From contig OY292275.1 of the NCBI GenBank assembly GCA_958496175.1, positions 53,149,701 through 53,213,700 of the forward strand: a stretch of DNA of 64,000 nucleotides, written 5' to 3'. How positions within the stretch are numbered: the stretch's first letter is position 1; every line of letters starts with the position of its first letter. Below the pieces are notes generated by a model. The model saw only the letters and a list, made by a program, of their open reading frames with translations. It had not been told where the DNA came from and made no database searches. The translations under genes were made by a program, and so were the position numbers. This document shows positions 38,910 through 49,750 of this stretch, piece after piece. The DNA comes from Sisyra terminalis (Eukaryota > Arthropoda > Insecta > Neuroptera > Sisyridae).

Positions 38910-39758
38910 AAATTGAATTTAATTTGTGCCAATTGAAACCAATTCACATTCTAATTCCTACCACGCAATTTCATTACGCTTTAATGCATGCAATTTGCTA
39001 TTTTAATAGAAAATTTGAAGTGGTTCCAATTCCGGATGTCACTTTAGATAAGATGACCAATGAAGCCAAAGGTTTTTGGGTTGATCCACCGACCGTTAAT
39101 GCGGATTTCACCCATAGACTGTTTCGGATGTTCAACAAAGAACGCGAAAACTATAATCCGAATCGATGTAAGAAATTGTTAGCATTAAAAGTGAAGTTAT
39201 TAAAAAGTTATTTTAAATTGATAGTTTGTACGCCCCAATTATTTACTCGGTCATATAACTGCGAATTATCGCGGGTAATTGAAAAACGACGAGCAAAAAT
39301 AGATCTAGAGGCTTTTAACGTTAGTGTCCCGCCGCCAGAAATTACGGCTGAAGATATTGCACCTAATGTTTGTAAAAAGAAAAAACCATTTTGGTGGAAA
39401 GGTGAAGAACCAGAACAGGGGTGTGGTGGTGAAGCGGATAAAAAAGATGCCAACGAAGAAGACGAAGATAAGGATGATTCTGTAATACGGAAAAAAAGAT
39501 GGATGGAAGATTGTGGGATAATTAATACAAATAAGCTTAATACAGAAGAAAGATTAGCAAAAATGAGAGAGTAATTCACTAATAGCATTGTGAGTTGAAG
39601 ATCAAAATTAAAATTTAACTTTTTTTTTCAGTGTTGGAAGGCTTTTTAGATCTAGCGCCTGTCGATTTTACTATGAAAATTTTCCACGAGAAAAATTATC
39701 GCGTGTGGAAAATTATTCCAAAATACCATTCCCTGTTTACGCCTCTGGCAACTTGTAA
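38910..39758 (+). CDS. unrecognised charged protein, 3' exons
   Basis: Exon 38910-39570 starts at a TTTTTCTGTAG acceptor (phase 1) and reads IEFNLCQLKPIHILIPTT..; no ATG is present before residue 20, so the start lies upstream. A 61-bp intron (39571-39631) joins GA|T into a second exon ending TAA 39756-39758. About 262 residues are visible. The N-terminal half is a folded-looking Leu/Phe-rich domain. The middle is strongly basic then acidic (CKKKKPFWWKG followed by Glu/Asp-rich repeats). The end is EERLAKMRDVGRLFRSS. No family was recognised. It begins the same-strand cluster of lineage-type genes and lies only 117 bp before the next start codon. Confidence 0.65.
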
Positions 39759-39875
39759 ATTTTTCCAATTCAATCTAGAAGGCAATATTTTATTTATAAA
39801 ATCAATTTCAAAAAATATTGTTTTTTTTTATATACATTTCAAAAATATGTTGTGAAATATAAAACATAAATAAAA

Positions 39876-40514
39876 ATGAGTAAAATTCCGAGTGAAAATT
39901 TATATCTACTTGAATTTTTAGTGGACACAATCAACATCGATGAAGAATCCGTGCCATATTTAGCCCGAATGAAAAATCTTGGCGAAAGTTGTGTCCAATT
40001 CAAATTCTTGGATAACAAACCGATCGAATTATGCGAAGCTGACTTTCAGCCGTTGCAAGATGATTCGCAAGTTAGTGACAAAGGTGTGACAAAGAATGGA
40101 AAATCAGTACTTTTCCGTTTGAACCCTATACAAGCGATGATGGTGGCCCATTCATTTCCAGTTCATGTGTCCGTATATAAAAAATTGCAAACAAACGAAA
40201 GTGAAAAACTACTAATTGGCAAATGTGAAATACAAATCAAAGATCTTTTCAACACTTTGATAGAGTCGAGCAAAGCTACCGTACAAAAAGCTCTTGCAGC
40301 GCAGGCTCTGCAAGATACGTTCGTTTTGGAAGGTGTACAAGGCTCAGTTGGAACTATCAATGTATTTTTACGAGTTTGTAGTTTTGGCAAGATGATTGTA
40401 ACAGGATTTCAGATGAATCCTATCGACAAAAGCATTACATTCAAAAATGAACAAGGAGCTACGTCTTCTTTCGAATACAAAAAAGTGCGAAAAACTAGAA
40501 ATAAGGATTTATAA
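39876..40514 (+). CDS. MAP10_N/DUF4497-like protein, paralogue 1
   Basis: Single-exon gene, 212 residues, ATG 39876 to TAA 40514, with AATAAA near 40595. The N-terminus ENLYLLEFLVDTINID resembles the LFxLELLVDWV start of microtubule-associated protein 10 (DUF4497), a C2-like fold. Shared blocks with the two paralogues downstream are GKSVLFRLNP, FPVHVSVYKKL, IGKCEIQIKD, and near the end SVGTINVFLRVCSFGKMIV..FQMN. It lacks the YRKSQKD tail of the others, ending basic (KKVRKTRNKDL). Function is unknown; association with microtubules or cilia is suggested only by the distant family resemblance. It sits in a tandem array with 43617 and 46788. Confidence 0.75.
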   Translation: MSKIPSENLYLLEFLVDTINIDEESVPYLARMKNLGESCVQFKFLDNKPIELCEADFQPLQDDSQVSDKGVTKNGKSVLFRLNPIQAMMVAHSFPVHVSVYKKLQTNESEKLLIGKCEIQIKDLFNTLIESSKATVQKALAAQALQDTFVLEGVQGSVGTINVFLRVCSFGKMIVTGFQMNPIDKSITFKNEQGATSSFEYKKVRKTRNKDL

Positions 40515-40679
40515 ACAATTAAAATCTATGACTTTTTGGACATTAAGTGATGTATCTATTATTTTAAAGTTATCCTTTATAAATGATAGCATACTCAATA
40601 AATAATATTTTCAAGTAGATTCATAACAAAAGTTCTTTTATTACTAGGTACCTTAGACTGATTCAAAAAAAAGTTTTTT

Positions 40680-41110
40680 TTTTCTTATTATATCAAAAAT
40701 ATTGTTGGAAATAACAAAAAAAAAAATCCTGTGAAAGTTTAAGTTCTTAATATTAATATTAAGAGGTCCCGCATCGCAAATTTCGATTTTCTATTTAAAT
40801 AACATGGGAACAATATTCTCTTGCACTTTGGAGTTTTATAGCTCACGTTGGTGACAATATTTCGGAATGAACAAGGTATATTTTTGTAGAAAATTAAACG
40901 ATCTACAAAAAAGGTCTCTGACAAGTTTTTGATATATTTATTCCTTCAAAAGTCATTCGAGGTCAACGTTGAACTAAAGAGAAATTTTAATATTTTTTTC
41001 AATTTTTTGACGCAACCATCAATTTTATGAGAAACTTTTGTAGGACAATTTTTGTAGAGCACTTTTTTCCTATAACTTATCTCTATAAAAGTTTTTGATA
41101 CTTTTCCACA
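40680..41110. repeat. dispersed repeat with CTTAATATTAATATTAAG core
   Basis: Blocks TTGTTGGAAATAACAAAA, GAAAGTTTAAGTTCTTAATA, ACGATCTACAAAAAAGGTCT and AAAAGTCATTCGAGGTCAAC recur, diverged, in the foldback at 48842 and the repeat at 49430. No terminal structure or coding frame was recognised. Confidence 0.6.
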
Positions 41111-41224
41111 AAATCTAAGTTATTTAATTAAAATAAAATAAATAATTTTTATGTTAAAAATATAATAATTGAGGGAATTTTATTAATTTAAAACAATAAA
41201 ATTACGAATATTTTCAGTTTAATG

Positions 41225-42045
41225 CAAATAACTTAGGACCTGTGAAAAATACAAGAAGTTGGAATTGGTTTTTTACAAATTAAAATATAAAGACCACGAT
41301 TGGGAAGTGTGCGATGATTTAAAATCTTTGGCATGTTTCTTGGACAACAATCTGAGTTTACCAAATTCCCATGCTTTTTTGTCTATGGGATAGAAGAGAT
41401 CGAGCAAATCACTGAACCAAAAAGTGTTGACCCCCGAGGGAGCTTAAAGTTAGCGAAAAGAACATTATACATGAAACTTTGATGCTTCTTCAGAAAGTTT
41501 TTCTACTACCGCTTTACATACAACTGGAATTGATGAAACAATTTGTAAAGACACCTCCAAGAGATGGAAATTACTTCAAATAATGAATATCAAAGTTTCC
41601 AGGCCGTTGGGAGGTAAAGTTAAAGGAAGGTGTTTTCGTTGGCTGATTCATAATTCTTTACAACCATGATGGATCCTTAAAGCTAAGAGTGGATTACCTT
41701 TAAAGAGGTCTTAGAGAAATTTTTAGGCAATAACCAAGACCCTAACTACAAAAAAATGTTCAAAAGAATGATGATAAAAACTTTTCAAGCTTTAGGTTAC
41801 CTAATGAGTTTAAAAGTATATTTTTTTTCATTCCCCATCTCGACTAATTTCCAGAAAATTTAAGACATGTAAGTGAAGAGCAATATAAACGATTTTACTA
41901 AGGATATGGAAAAAAGATGCCAGGGAAGATGGAGTGCCGTAATGATGGCAAACTCCTGTTGGACGCTTGCAGACCATCCAGATGCTTCTTATAAGCGAAA
42001 ATGTACCGACAGGAGACTTACTAGGAAAAATAAATTTGTTTAGAG
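41225..42045 (+). pseudogene. degenerate copy of a dispersed repeat-borne ORF
   Basis: Three forward frames together carry fragments of a protein seen repeatedly in arthropod genomes and apparently spread with mobile DNA: KYKDHDWEVCDDLKSLACFL near 41287, LPLYIQLELMKQFVK near 41510, KFLGNNQDPNYKKM and FQALGYLMSLKVYF near 41715-41830, and RWSAVMMANSCWTL near 41925. Stops and at least three frameshifts separate them, so it is dead. The family has no function I can name. It lies between two DUF4497-like paralogues. Confidence 0.65.
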
Positions 42046-42519
42046 CGTACTAATGAATGTATTTTTGATAAAAAGATAAGTTTAATAACTCAATTATAAA
42101 TGTACATTTTTTTTAGTCTTTTATCTTTTATTTTAAGATGATAACTTATTTAACGTAGATCCCTTCATTGTTAGAAACCGTGATGTTATAAGATTTGAAA
42201 GAATTTTAAAAATGCTATCACTGATATGTCCCTATAAGTTATAATCAAATTAGATACTTTGTTACATCCGAAAGCCCAAACATTGATGATCGTCAAATTC
42301 TAATCAAATTTAAAAATTAAAACTGTTAGCGGTTGTTATTACTACTCATTGTTATTTTAAAGCAGAAATATTTGATACGTTATTGAATGTAATGATTCAA
42401 ACCTAATTCTACCAATATGAAATATAAGAATTTCAGTCCCTCGTTTGCTTACTTACCACAAAAAAAGCGTGAAGAAAGATTGCATTTTTCCTGAAATTTA
42501 CGACACTATTACTCTAAAA

Positions 42520-42721
42520 CAGCGGTCGGGGAACCGGGGTAAATTACCCCAAATGGGGTAAAAATGGATTTTTTTGGGTAATAGGGAAATTTTGAAGTCC
42601 CAATTTCGAAGTAATTTAAAATTTACATTGATTGTTTTTTTTTCAGAGGGGAGGAGAAGGGTAATATTCACTTATGCAAAAATATTTTGGGGTAATGGTT
42701 AAATAAATTTCTCGACCGCTA
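42520..42721. mobile_element. hAT-like MITE
   Basis: CAGCGGTCGGGGAAC at the left and, inverted, TAGCGGTCGAGAAA at the right; imperfect 8-bp flanks CTCTAAAA/CTATAAAT are compatible with a hAT duplication. Non-coding, about 200 bp. Confidence 0.6.
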
Positions 42722-43247
42722 CTATAAATATTTTTTACTCTAAAAGTTTTTGTGAGATATTTTTATTTGTGTAAAGAACATTCCGTAAAATTTTCAGTAA
42801 TTTTCGTTTAGTCCTTTTTTAGATATTGACTTGAGAAAACTGACGTTTTTAGGTTTTCAGCTATTTTTGTAAGGCTCTAGAAAGATAAGGAATACATTCT
42901 CAGGACTAAAACTTATACTGAAAATTCTTATGTTAATATTCTAAACAAAAAACAAAATTATTATTTTTTTTTAAATAGGTTTATCGCCTACCTATAAGGA
43001 ACTCGTTATAAAGAAATCGGGAAAATAAAGTAACATAGTCTGGGCGATTTTAAATGGATTGACCGTTAGACAAATGAAACTTGGGAAATTTGATACATCT
43101 GGGAAATTTATCTTATCCTAGAAATTTGAGCTTACTGGTACAATGAATAAGACTTCAGAAAACGGTATATAGTGCTATACTTTATTTTTTTTAGTATGTC
43201 TTTGCGGGGATACGATAATATTACCAGACTAATGATGTGTTAGAGCA

Positions 43248-43345
43248 TTGTTTCCTAACCTATGGTCCACGGACCCCTGGGGGTCCGCGAGCCTATCTTT
43301 GGAGGTCCGTGGTCCCATTTGAAAAAGCACAGCTGATACAGCGGT
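43248..43345. repeat. fragment of a hAT-type repeat
   Basis: TTTCCTAACCTATGGTCCACGGACCCCTGGGGGTCCGCG, with GGAGGTCCGTGG following, is the familiar end type of hAT (Charlie-like) repeats. The other end was not located. Confidence 0.5.
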
Positions 43346-43616
43346 AGCTACGCTCCTGATTAGATCTATTTGATTCTTCAGGAATATTAATATTGATCAA
43401 CTACTAATTCTTGCATATTTGAAAATAAAAATTTCAAAATTCATATTATTTTAATTTAATGTCAAAAAATAAACATAAATTACCATGAAAACTTCAGTCA
43501 GTAAAATTTTATAGGCATAGAACTATTGTATTATTTTAAAATTAAGCCCAAAAATATTTTTTCTCTCGTTCAAATGCCTAACTAAATTAACGTTAAAAAA
43601 AATTTACAATTTGAAA

Positions 43617-44291
43617 ATGGCAGCCAGTGAAATAATTAATAAAGCCGTAGATCATTTATACGCCTTGGAATTTTTGGTAGAACAAATATCGTTTTTACCG
43701 GATGCATTGTCAGAAGAATTAGCTGCAATTAATGAGACCTGTGTGGAGATATCCTTTTTGGGAATGCCTCCGCTGACCGTTTGTGAAGCCGATTTTGAAC
43801 CCAAGAACAACTACCAAGCGGAAGCCAAGGCTAATCCGCTGAAAAGTGGCAAATCTGTAATGTTTGCTTTGACATCAGAACTTGCAGAAACGGCCACGAC
43901 AGACTTTAAAATTCATATCAGTGTATTAAAAAAATTGCCACCATCGAGTGACGATAAAGAAAAGGTTGAGGAAAAAGTTGAAGAAAAGGTCGAAGTCGGT
44001 AGTTGCGATGTTCAGTTTTTGCAAGAATTTATGGCACTGTTGTATGAACTTCCTTCGAATGAAACAATTCCGCCAGCAAAAGTTCTTAACAATACGTATG
44101 ACTTAATTAACGGCGAAGCAACAGTTGGCAGTATTGAAGTGTTCGCTCGAATTTGCGGCTTTGGAAAAATAATTGTTACAAACTTTCAAATGAATTTAGA
44201 AAATAAAACTGTACTTTTTAAAGACGAAAAGGGAAAATCTATGTATTTTTATCGAAAAAGCCAGAAAGATGCCGTCGTACGAAAGTTTTGA
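43617..44291 (+). CDS. MAP10_N/DUF4497-like protein, paralogue 2
   Basis: Single exon, 224 residues. ATG 43617 (MAASEIINKAVDHLYALEFL) is preferred over a non-ATG codon 6 bp upstream. It keeps all blocks of the array: LYALEFLVEQI, GKSVMFALTSE, FKIHISVLKKLP, VGSCDVQF, SVGxIEVFARICGFGKIIV..FQMN, then the LENKTVLFKDEKG..YFYRKSQKD ending shared with the 46788 gene. A lysine/glutamate repeat EKVEEKVEEKVE near residue 120 is an internal expansion. AATAAA occurs near 44325. Function unknown; closest recognised resemblance is the MAP10 N-terminal domain. Confidence 0.77.
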   Translation: MAASEIINKAVDHLYALEFLVEQISFLPDALSEELAAINETCVEISFLGMPPLTVCEADFEPKNNYQAEAKANPLKSGKSVMFALTSELAETATTDFKIHISVLKKLPPSSDDKEKVEEKVEEKVEVGSCDVQFLQEFMALLYELPSNETIPPAKVLNNTYDLINGEATVGSIEVFARICGFGKIIVTNFQMNLENKTVLFKDEKGKSMYFYRKSQKDAVVRKF

Positions 44292-45099
44292 ATATTTTTA
44301 AAATATATTTTTATATAAATTTAACAAAATAAATTTAATAGTACATATAAACCATGAAATTATTCTTTCAAAAATCCTGCTTTAAATTTTCCTATTAAGA
44401 ATGAAAAATATTTTTTTATAACTTATTATAGCCCTCGTATAAGATCATGAGTGATAACAATAAGTTATAACAATGTTTTGAACAATTTTTAATTAGATTA
44501 AATGTCTTACAATAGACTCTAAACTTTATAGAGAATATTCCCAATGGAGGAATACAAGGGCATGATTTAAGGGGGAAGGCACGTGCCCTCCCCCAGGGTA
44601 TTTTTGTGTACTCTGAAGATTCCATGACAGTACATACTTAGAAGCAAATCAAACAGTAGTGAAACTCTTGTTTTTCTGATATTGTGCCCCCCCAGAAAAA
44701 AAGCCTCTATCCGCCCTTGGAGCGATATCTACTTAACTGTCGAATTGGTTCTTCAGTATTTCTCCTTTCAACTGTTTTTCATTTTGTTCGTTTATTAAAG
44801 CGAAACAATTAGCAGATTTTTATGATGGCATAATTTTTTAAAACGGTTGGGGGTCCAAGCCTTAATTGCCCTAGGCCAGTGATTCCCAACCGATTTTGGG
44901 CCATACTCCACCTTTGGTATTTCTAAAATACTGATGTCCCCCTCGTGATATTTAAATTTTGGTATTCAAAATTTTACAATTATTCACTTGAAGGAATCTT
45001 AAAAGACCATTAACGTGGTATCTAAACAAGCTTCCAAAGAATAAGTCATCCATGAAAGATAAAACTAAAAAATTGAATAAAGAAAATTGCCAAACCTTT

Positions 45100-45690
45100 T
45101 GAAAATGGTAAAAAATTTAAAAAAAAATAGTAGGATGAAACCCATTGGAAAAAGAACAGAGAATATAAGAAAATTGTAAAGAAAAATAAATTACGGACGA
45201 TTTGAGGTCGGGAAGTGGAAGGCGGTGGGTTTTTAAGGGTAAAAATCAGTTTATCGCGATTTCCGGCAAAACTACAAGTCCTATGGAAAAAAACTAAATA
45301 GCAAAGTTGTAGGTAATATAGTAGCTTTGCTGAAAATCGCGGTAATCCTTTTTTACCCTTAAAAATCCATCCTCTTCCACTTCCTGACCTGAAATCGCCA
45401 GTAATTTACTTTTCCTTTCATTATACAGTATAATCTCACTAATCCGGCACTTCGATAGATCGGCACATCCAATAATCCGGCACCCTCCGCCTACGCCTTC
45501 CTTGCCCCTCTATACCTGTGCACTTTATGAAATGCTTTATTTTATTCATTACCTATGACTTTTTCACTATAATCCAGTAATCCGAACATTTCAATAATCC
45601 AGCAACCTCCGGTTTTTAATAGTGCCGGATTAGTGAGATTACACTGTATTTTCATTCTTTTCCAATAGGTTTCATCCTACCTTTATTTTA
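45100..45690. repeat. foldback repeat interrupted by a pogo-like MITE
   Basis: Left arm: AGTAGGATGAAACCCATTGG..GAGGTCGGGAAGTGGAAGG..CAAAACTACAAGTCCTATGG. Right arm is the inverse, ending TAGGTTTCATCCTACC at about 45685. The right arm is split by the MITE at 45426-45646. A single arm of the same family is at 60660-60905. Confidence 0.75.
45426..45646. mobile_element. pogo/Tigger-like MITE, copy 2
   Basis: 221 bp with the same ends as 23519-23729 and TA at 45424-45425 and 45647-45648. It interrupts a foldback arm, which makes it younger than that repeat. Confidence 0.85.
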
Positions 45691-46028
45691 TTTTTTTTGG
45701 TATCAAAAATTATCGACCCTGGCCTAAATGGCAAATATTTTAATGAAATATTATTCTGAAATTAATGAAAAATAATTCACTGTTAATAACTTATTCTCGA
45801 ATTACTCCATAGTCTTTGGTCAAGTCAATCGAAGGGAACACGTCCTGCTTATGATCCTCCAAAATATTGCCATTCCCCACCGGTGGGGCCTGCGTCCCAC
45901 GTTTGAAATGACGGCCCTAGACATATAGCTGACATTGATAAGTCTTTAAAAATAGATTTGGAATATATCATTGGAATATAATCTTTTTGATAATCGATAA
46001 ATTGGTTGTGTCCATAATTTACATAATA

Positions 46029-46431
46029 TTATTTATTTTTTTAGTAGGAAGGAGGACTTAAAGGATGTAAATCCATATACTAATTATTAACTTAGCGACG
46101 TTTCGGTCCTTTATTTTACCTTCATCAGGCTTCTAAAAAAATCGTATTAATACAAACACATGTTTATAGAATCTTTCAGGACATTCTTAATTGTTAAACT
46201 GTTCATTTACCTTAATATAAAATACACAATATACATTTCAATATTAAGGTAATTGAACAGTTTAACAATTAAGAATGACCTGAAAGATTCTATAAACATG
46301 TGTTTGTATTAATATGATTTTTTTAGAAGCCTGATGAAGGTCAATTAAAGGACCGAAACGTCGCTAAATTAATAACTTGTATATGGATTTACAGCCTTTA
46401 AGTCCACTTTCCTACTAAAAAATAAATAACT
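46029..46431. repeat. long foldback with GACGTTTCGGTCC core
   Basis: Arms of about 165 bp, nearly perfect: TTATTTATTTTTTTAGTAGG..CTTAGCGACGTTTCGGTCC..CTTCATCAGGCTTCT..AACACATGTTTATAGAATC..TTAACAATTAAGAATG, then the inverse to CCTACTAAAAAATAAATAA. The loop is about 50 bp. It lies just upstream of the 46788 gene. Non-coding. Confidence 0.85.
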
Positions 46432-46787
46432 TTTTGATAATCTTTACGATCGACTTATTGACTAAGTTATTAATACGTCTTAGAGACAATGATTTATATA
46501 CTAAGATTATATTTTCAACGGAAAATTTCAATTTTCGTTCCAAAAACTAGAAATGGTAGAGATTGCAGCCTTCTTTTTGTAATTATGATATGATATTTCA
46601 CGATAGTCATTTGTAATTTTAAAAATTCACTGATAAAACCATCAACGATTCTATGGAATCAAATTTTTTTCAACTATTTGTAAAATTATTTTTGACACCA
46701 AATTTATTCGTTTTAAAAAGGTTTTGGGTTTATTTTTAATCATTAAGGTGGATTTTATTTTCAATCAAAATTGAGTAACAGTGAAAA

Positions 46788-48149
46788 ATGGCTCAGTCAT
46801 TAACGGAAAATTTATATTTACTAGAAGTTTTGGTAGATAAAGTGAAAATAGATCCAGGAGCAATCAGAACAGATGTGGCTCCAATGCTGGGCGAAACAAT
46901 TGTGGAATTCAAATTTTTGAACAATTCTCCATTAGATATTCGCGAAACCGATTGGCTCAATCCGCAACAAGTATCGCAGTTCAAAAATGGGAAATCAATA
47001 CTATTTTGTTTAACGCCAGAACAAGCGAGGGAGGCGGTCCAGAGCTTTATTGTACATGTTACCGTTTCAAAGGCGATTACGGGAAATGTGATGCCAGATA
47101 AAATGGTTATTGGAGAGACAGATATTCAAATTGTAGATCAATTCAATGCGTTGCATGAAAAAGGCCAGTGCGAGGAGCAACCAGTAGCGAAAATAATCCG
47201 TGATACGTTTAATCTAACAAATGCCGATGGTCCTGCAGGATCTATATCGATTTTCATGCGTGTGTCTTGTTTCGGAAAATTGATCGTTACTCAATTTCAA
47301 ATGAATTTTCAAGACCGAACTGTCTTATTTAGAGATAATCAAGGCAATGCTATGTATCGTTACCGAAAATCACAAAAAGATAAACATGATGATGAGCCGG
47401 ACGAATGGCAACAGCCGTCTCCTGAAGAAGAGGCAGGAGTTTGTTTAACTCCTCAAGGAGACCAAGCTCCCTGTATGCAATGTCCTTCACCTACCGCACC
47501 CCCATCATGCCCTCAATGTGCACCAGAACTTCCCACTCCCTCACCGCCAGAACCACCAGATGATCGTTGCTATCAAGAAATCGCAGCAGAGATGAACGGC
47601 AATGCTTTAACTATACGAATCATCAAAGAGAAAAAGTTCAAGGAAAATTCTTGTTGTCCCAGTGAATCCGGAGACGACTATTGCTGTTGCGGAGCCGGTG
47701 AAAAGGGTCGCGCTTCTTGCGAGTCGCCAACAATAACGGCGCTTCCCGAAGGACCTCATCCGCCGGCCTTGCAATTCAAAGTTGCCGGTTGTGCGAAAAA
47801 CGATCAGAACGTGCGTGTGGTTCCTCCGTATGAGTCGAAAAACAACAAAATGCAAGTAACCGAAATATCTGATCCGAAAAAAGATGTGTTCGTCTTGAAA
47901 ATCGGTAAAAAATCTGAAGGACAAGATAAAAAATCTAATTTGGAGTTGGAGCTAAGAACTCCAAAAGGAATTGATAGAAAACCACCACCACAGTTGCAAT
48001 CACGCGAAACTCAATATTCCGAAGCCGATTGTGGACCCGCTTCTCCAGCTGGTAAAGGTTTAGAATGATATTTTGTCTGATACCACTACAAATGATCTTA
48101 CATACTTGTTTTTATTTCAGGGGGCAAAGGCAAAGGGAAAAAGAAGTAA
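46788..48149 (+). CDS. MAP10_N/DUF4497-like protein with Cys-rich and C-terminal domain, paralogue 3
   Basis: Two exons: 46788-48051 and 48121-48149 (GCT G|GG, in frame), 430 residues ending KGKGKKK. Reading through the donor instead gives 426 residues ending GKGLE. Residues 1-205 are the array domain (ENLYLLEVLVDKVKID, GKSILFCLTPEQA, AGSISIFMRVSCFGKLIV, RYRKSQKDK). About 205-250 is Pro/Cys-rich (CMQCPSPTAPPSCPQC), and 290-312 holds a Cys cluster (SCCPSESGDDYCCCG). About 365-430 is a second domain (ISDPKKDVFVLKIGKK..LELELRTPKG) that also stands alone as the 51564 gene. The Cys clusters could bind metal; this is inference. No catalytic motif was recognised. Confidence 0.78.
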
Positions 48150-48841
48150 TCTTCATATTTTATTATTTTTTTTTTGGAAACTAATACTGTATATGTAATA
48201 TCACTACACGGATACTTGCGGTTAATTTGTGGCTTGTAAAACATAAATAAAAAAAAATGAAAACCATAATATTTATATTTTATTTAATGCTTGGGGAATT
48301 TCATTTTTTTTTAATATTAACTTATTTTTTAAGAGTAATGAAATTCTCTTTTAGCAAATATAATCTTTAAGGTTGATGCCATAAGACTAATAATCTCCTC
48401 TTTAATATTCCTAGAGGATCTAGCCGATTAAGCATTTGAAAACTACATTTGCGTCTAATGAAGGGATCATACCTTTTTTTTTAAATCTAAAATAGCCATA
48501 CACTTAATCTCACACCCTTAACCCCTATAGTAAGGGAAAAATGGGGGTGTCAACCGTTAACGTATTTTTTTTCTCAGTACCTATTGAAGATATCTTCATA
48601 AATATGAAACTATACACGACTATCACTAAATTAGTTATAATCTATTTTTTTTAAAGAATTTTGCAATTTAGAAACTATAAACAACGAGAAGTATTTTATT
48701 GGGGGGTAGTTTTACCAACCCCCAAAGTGACACTCATCAAAAAAATGTGTCTTATATATTAATTAGATAGGTATCAGATGTTAAAATTACAAAATGTTCG
48801 AATTGGTGGAACATTGTTTAAAAAAATAAAAACGAAAGTAT

Positions 48842-49389
48842 GTGGTCATTAGGGTGATTTTTTTTTTTACTTTTTTTGGTCCCATCGTGAAATTTTGTTG
48901 GAAATACCAAAAAAAAAGTTCCCTGAAAGTTTGAGCCCTTAATATTAATTTTAAGTCCTCGACCAAGACGTGTAAAGATTTCCCATTGAAAATACACGGA
49001 AACTCTGATTTTTTATTTTTAAATTTCTATACTTCAGCGGCATTTCATGGGATCGCTTTTACCGAAGATGGTTTTTTCTCAGAATTAAACGCTCTACAAA
49101 AGTGTCCCTTGCGACAAAGTCGTAACTCACACCGGTGAGGTAGTACGGGCCACTGAACCTGATTTTCGGTAAAAGCGATCCTATGAAATGCCGCTGAAAT
49201 ATAGAAATTTAAAAATAAAAAATCAGAGTTTCCGTGTATTTTCAATGGGAAATCTTTACACTTCTTGGTCGAGGACTTAAAATTAATATTAAGGGCTCAA
49301 ACTTTCAGAGAATTTTTTTTTGGTATTTCCAACAAAATTTCTCGATGGGACCAAAAAAAAAATAAAAAAAAAATCACTCTAGTGGTCAT
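48842..49389. repeat. very long near-perfect palindrome
   Basis: Arms of about 225 bp (48842-49066 and 49165-49389) match almost base for base: TGTGGTCATTAGGGTGATTT..GAAATTTTGTTGGAAATACC..TCGACCAAGACGTGTAAAG..CAGCGGCATTTCATGGGATC and the inverse. The loop is about 98 bp. The arm is related to repeats at 40680 and 49430. A 66-codon minus ORF inside is a by-product. Confidence 0.9.
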
Positions 49390-49429
49390 ATTAAATAATG
49401 TGTTATAGTTAATTCAATTACCTATATAT

Positions 49430-49750
49430 TAGGGTGTCCGTTATTTCCCAAATTGATTTTTTTACAGCGATCACCCCCTGAATTTTTAGTTTAAGATATA
49501 AAAAAAGATATCCAATACAATTAAGCTCTTAATTTCTTGATTAAACCGTGCTGGAATCATGTTACTTTTACCATTTAAATAACATGGGATTATTTGATTT
49601 TTTACTTTTAATTTTTTTTCTCAGAAAAAAATGAATGAAAAGATTTATGGTCAGTTTATTCTGACGTAAAATTTAACGCTCTACAAAAAAGGTCTCTTAT
49701 GAATTTTCGATTAAATCACTCCATTAAAAGTTATTCAACGACAAATCAAT
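49430..49750. repeat. dispersed repeat, relative of 40680
   Basis: Shares CATTTAAATAACATGGGA, ACGCTCTACAAAAAAGGTCTC and AAAAGTTATTCAACGACAA with the repeat at 40680-41110. It directly abuts the mariner fragment that follows. Confidence 0.6.

Larger units (their letters stand above)
44292..46787. other. intergenic repeats between paralogues 2 and 3
   Basis: 2.5 kb of repeat-derived DNA. CAAGGGCATGATTTAAGG at 44548 and CCGCCCTTGGAG ending near 44723 look like ends of one short element. CAGTGATTCCCAACCG near 44878 is a hAT-type end. The foldbacks and MITE are listed separately. No gene was seen. Confidence 0.55.

Noticed and set aside
39208..39588. 126-codon minus ORF
   Set aside because: Ser/Pro-rich antisense of the acidic/basic stretch of the 38910 gene; typical shadow of Glu/Lys codons.
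39631..39855. 74-codon ORF at the second exon of the 38910 gene
   Set aside because: The donor at 39570 is phase 2, which selects the frame DVGRLFRSS rather than this one; the rest is poly-Phe/Ile.
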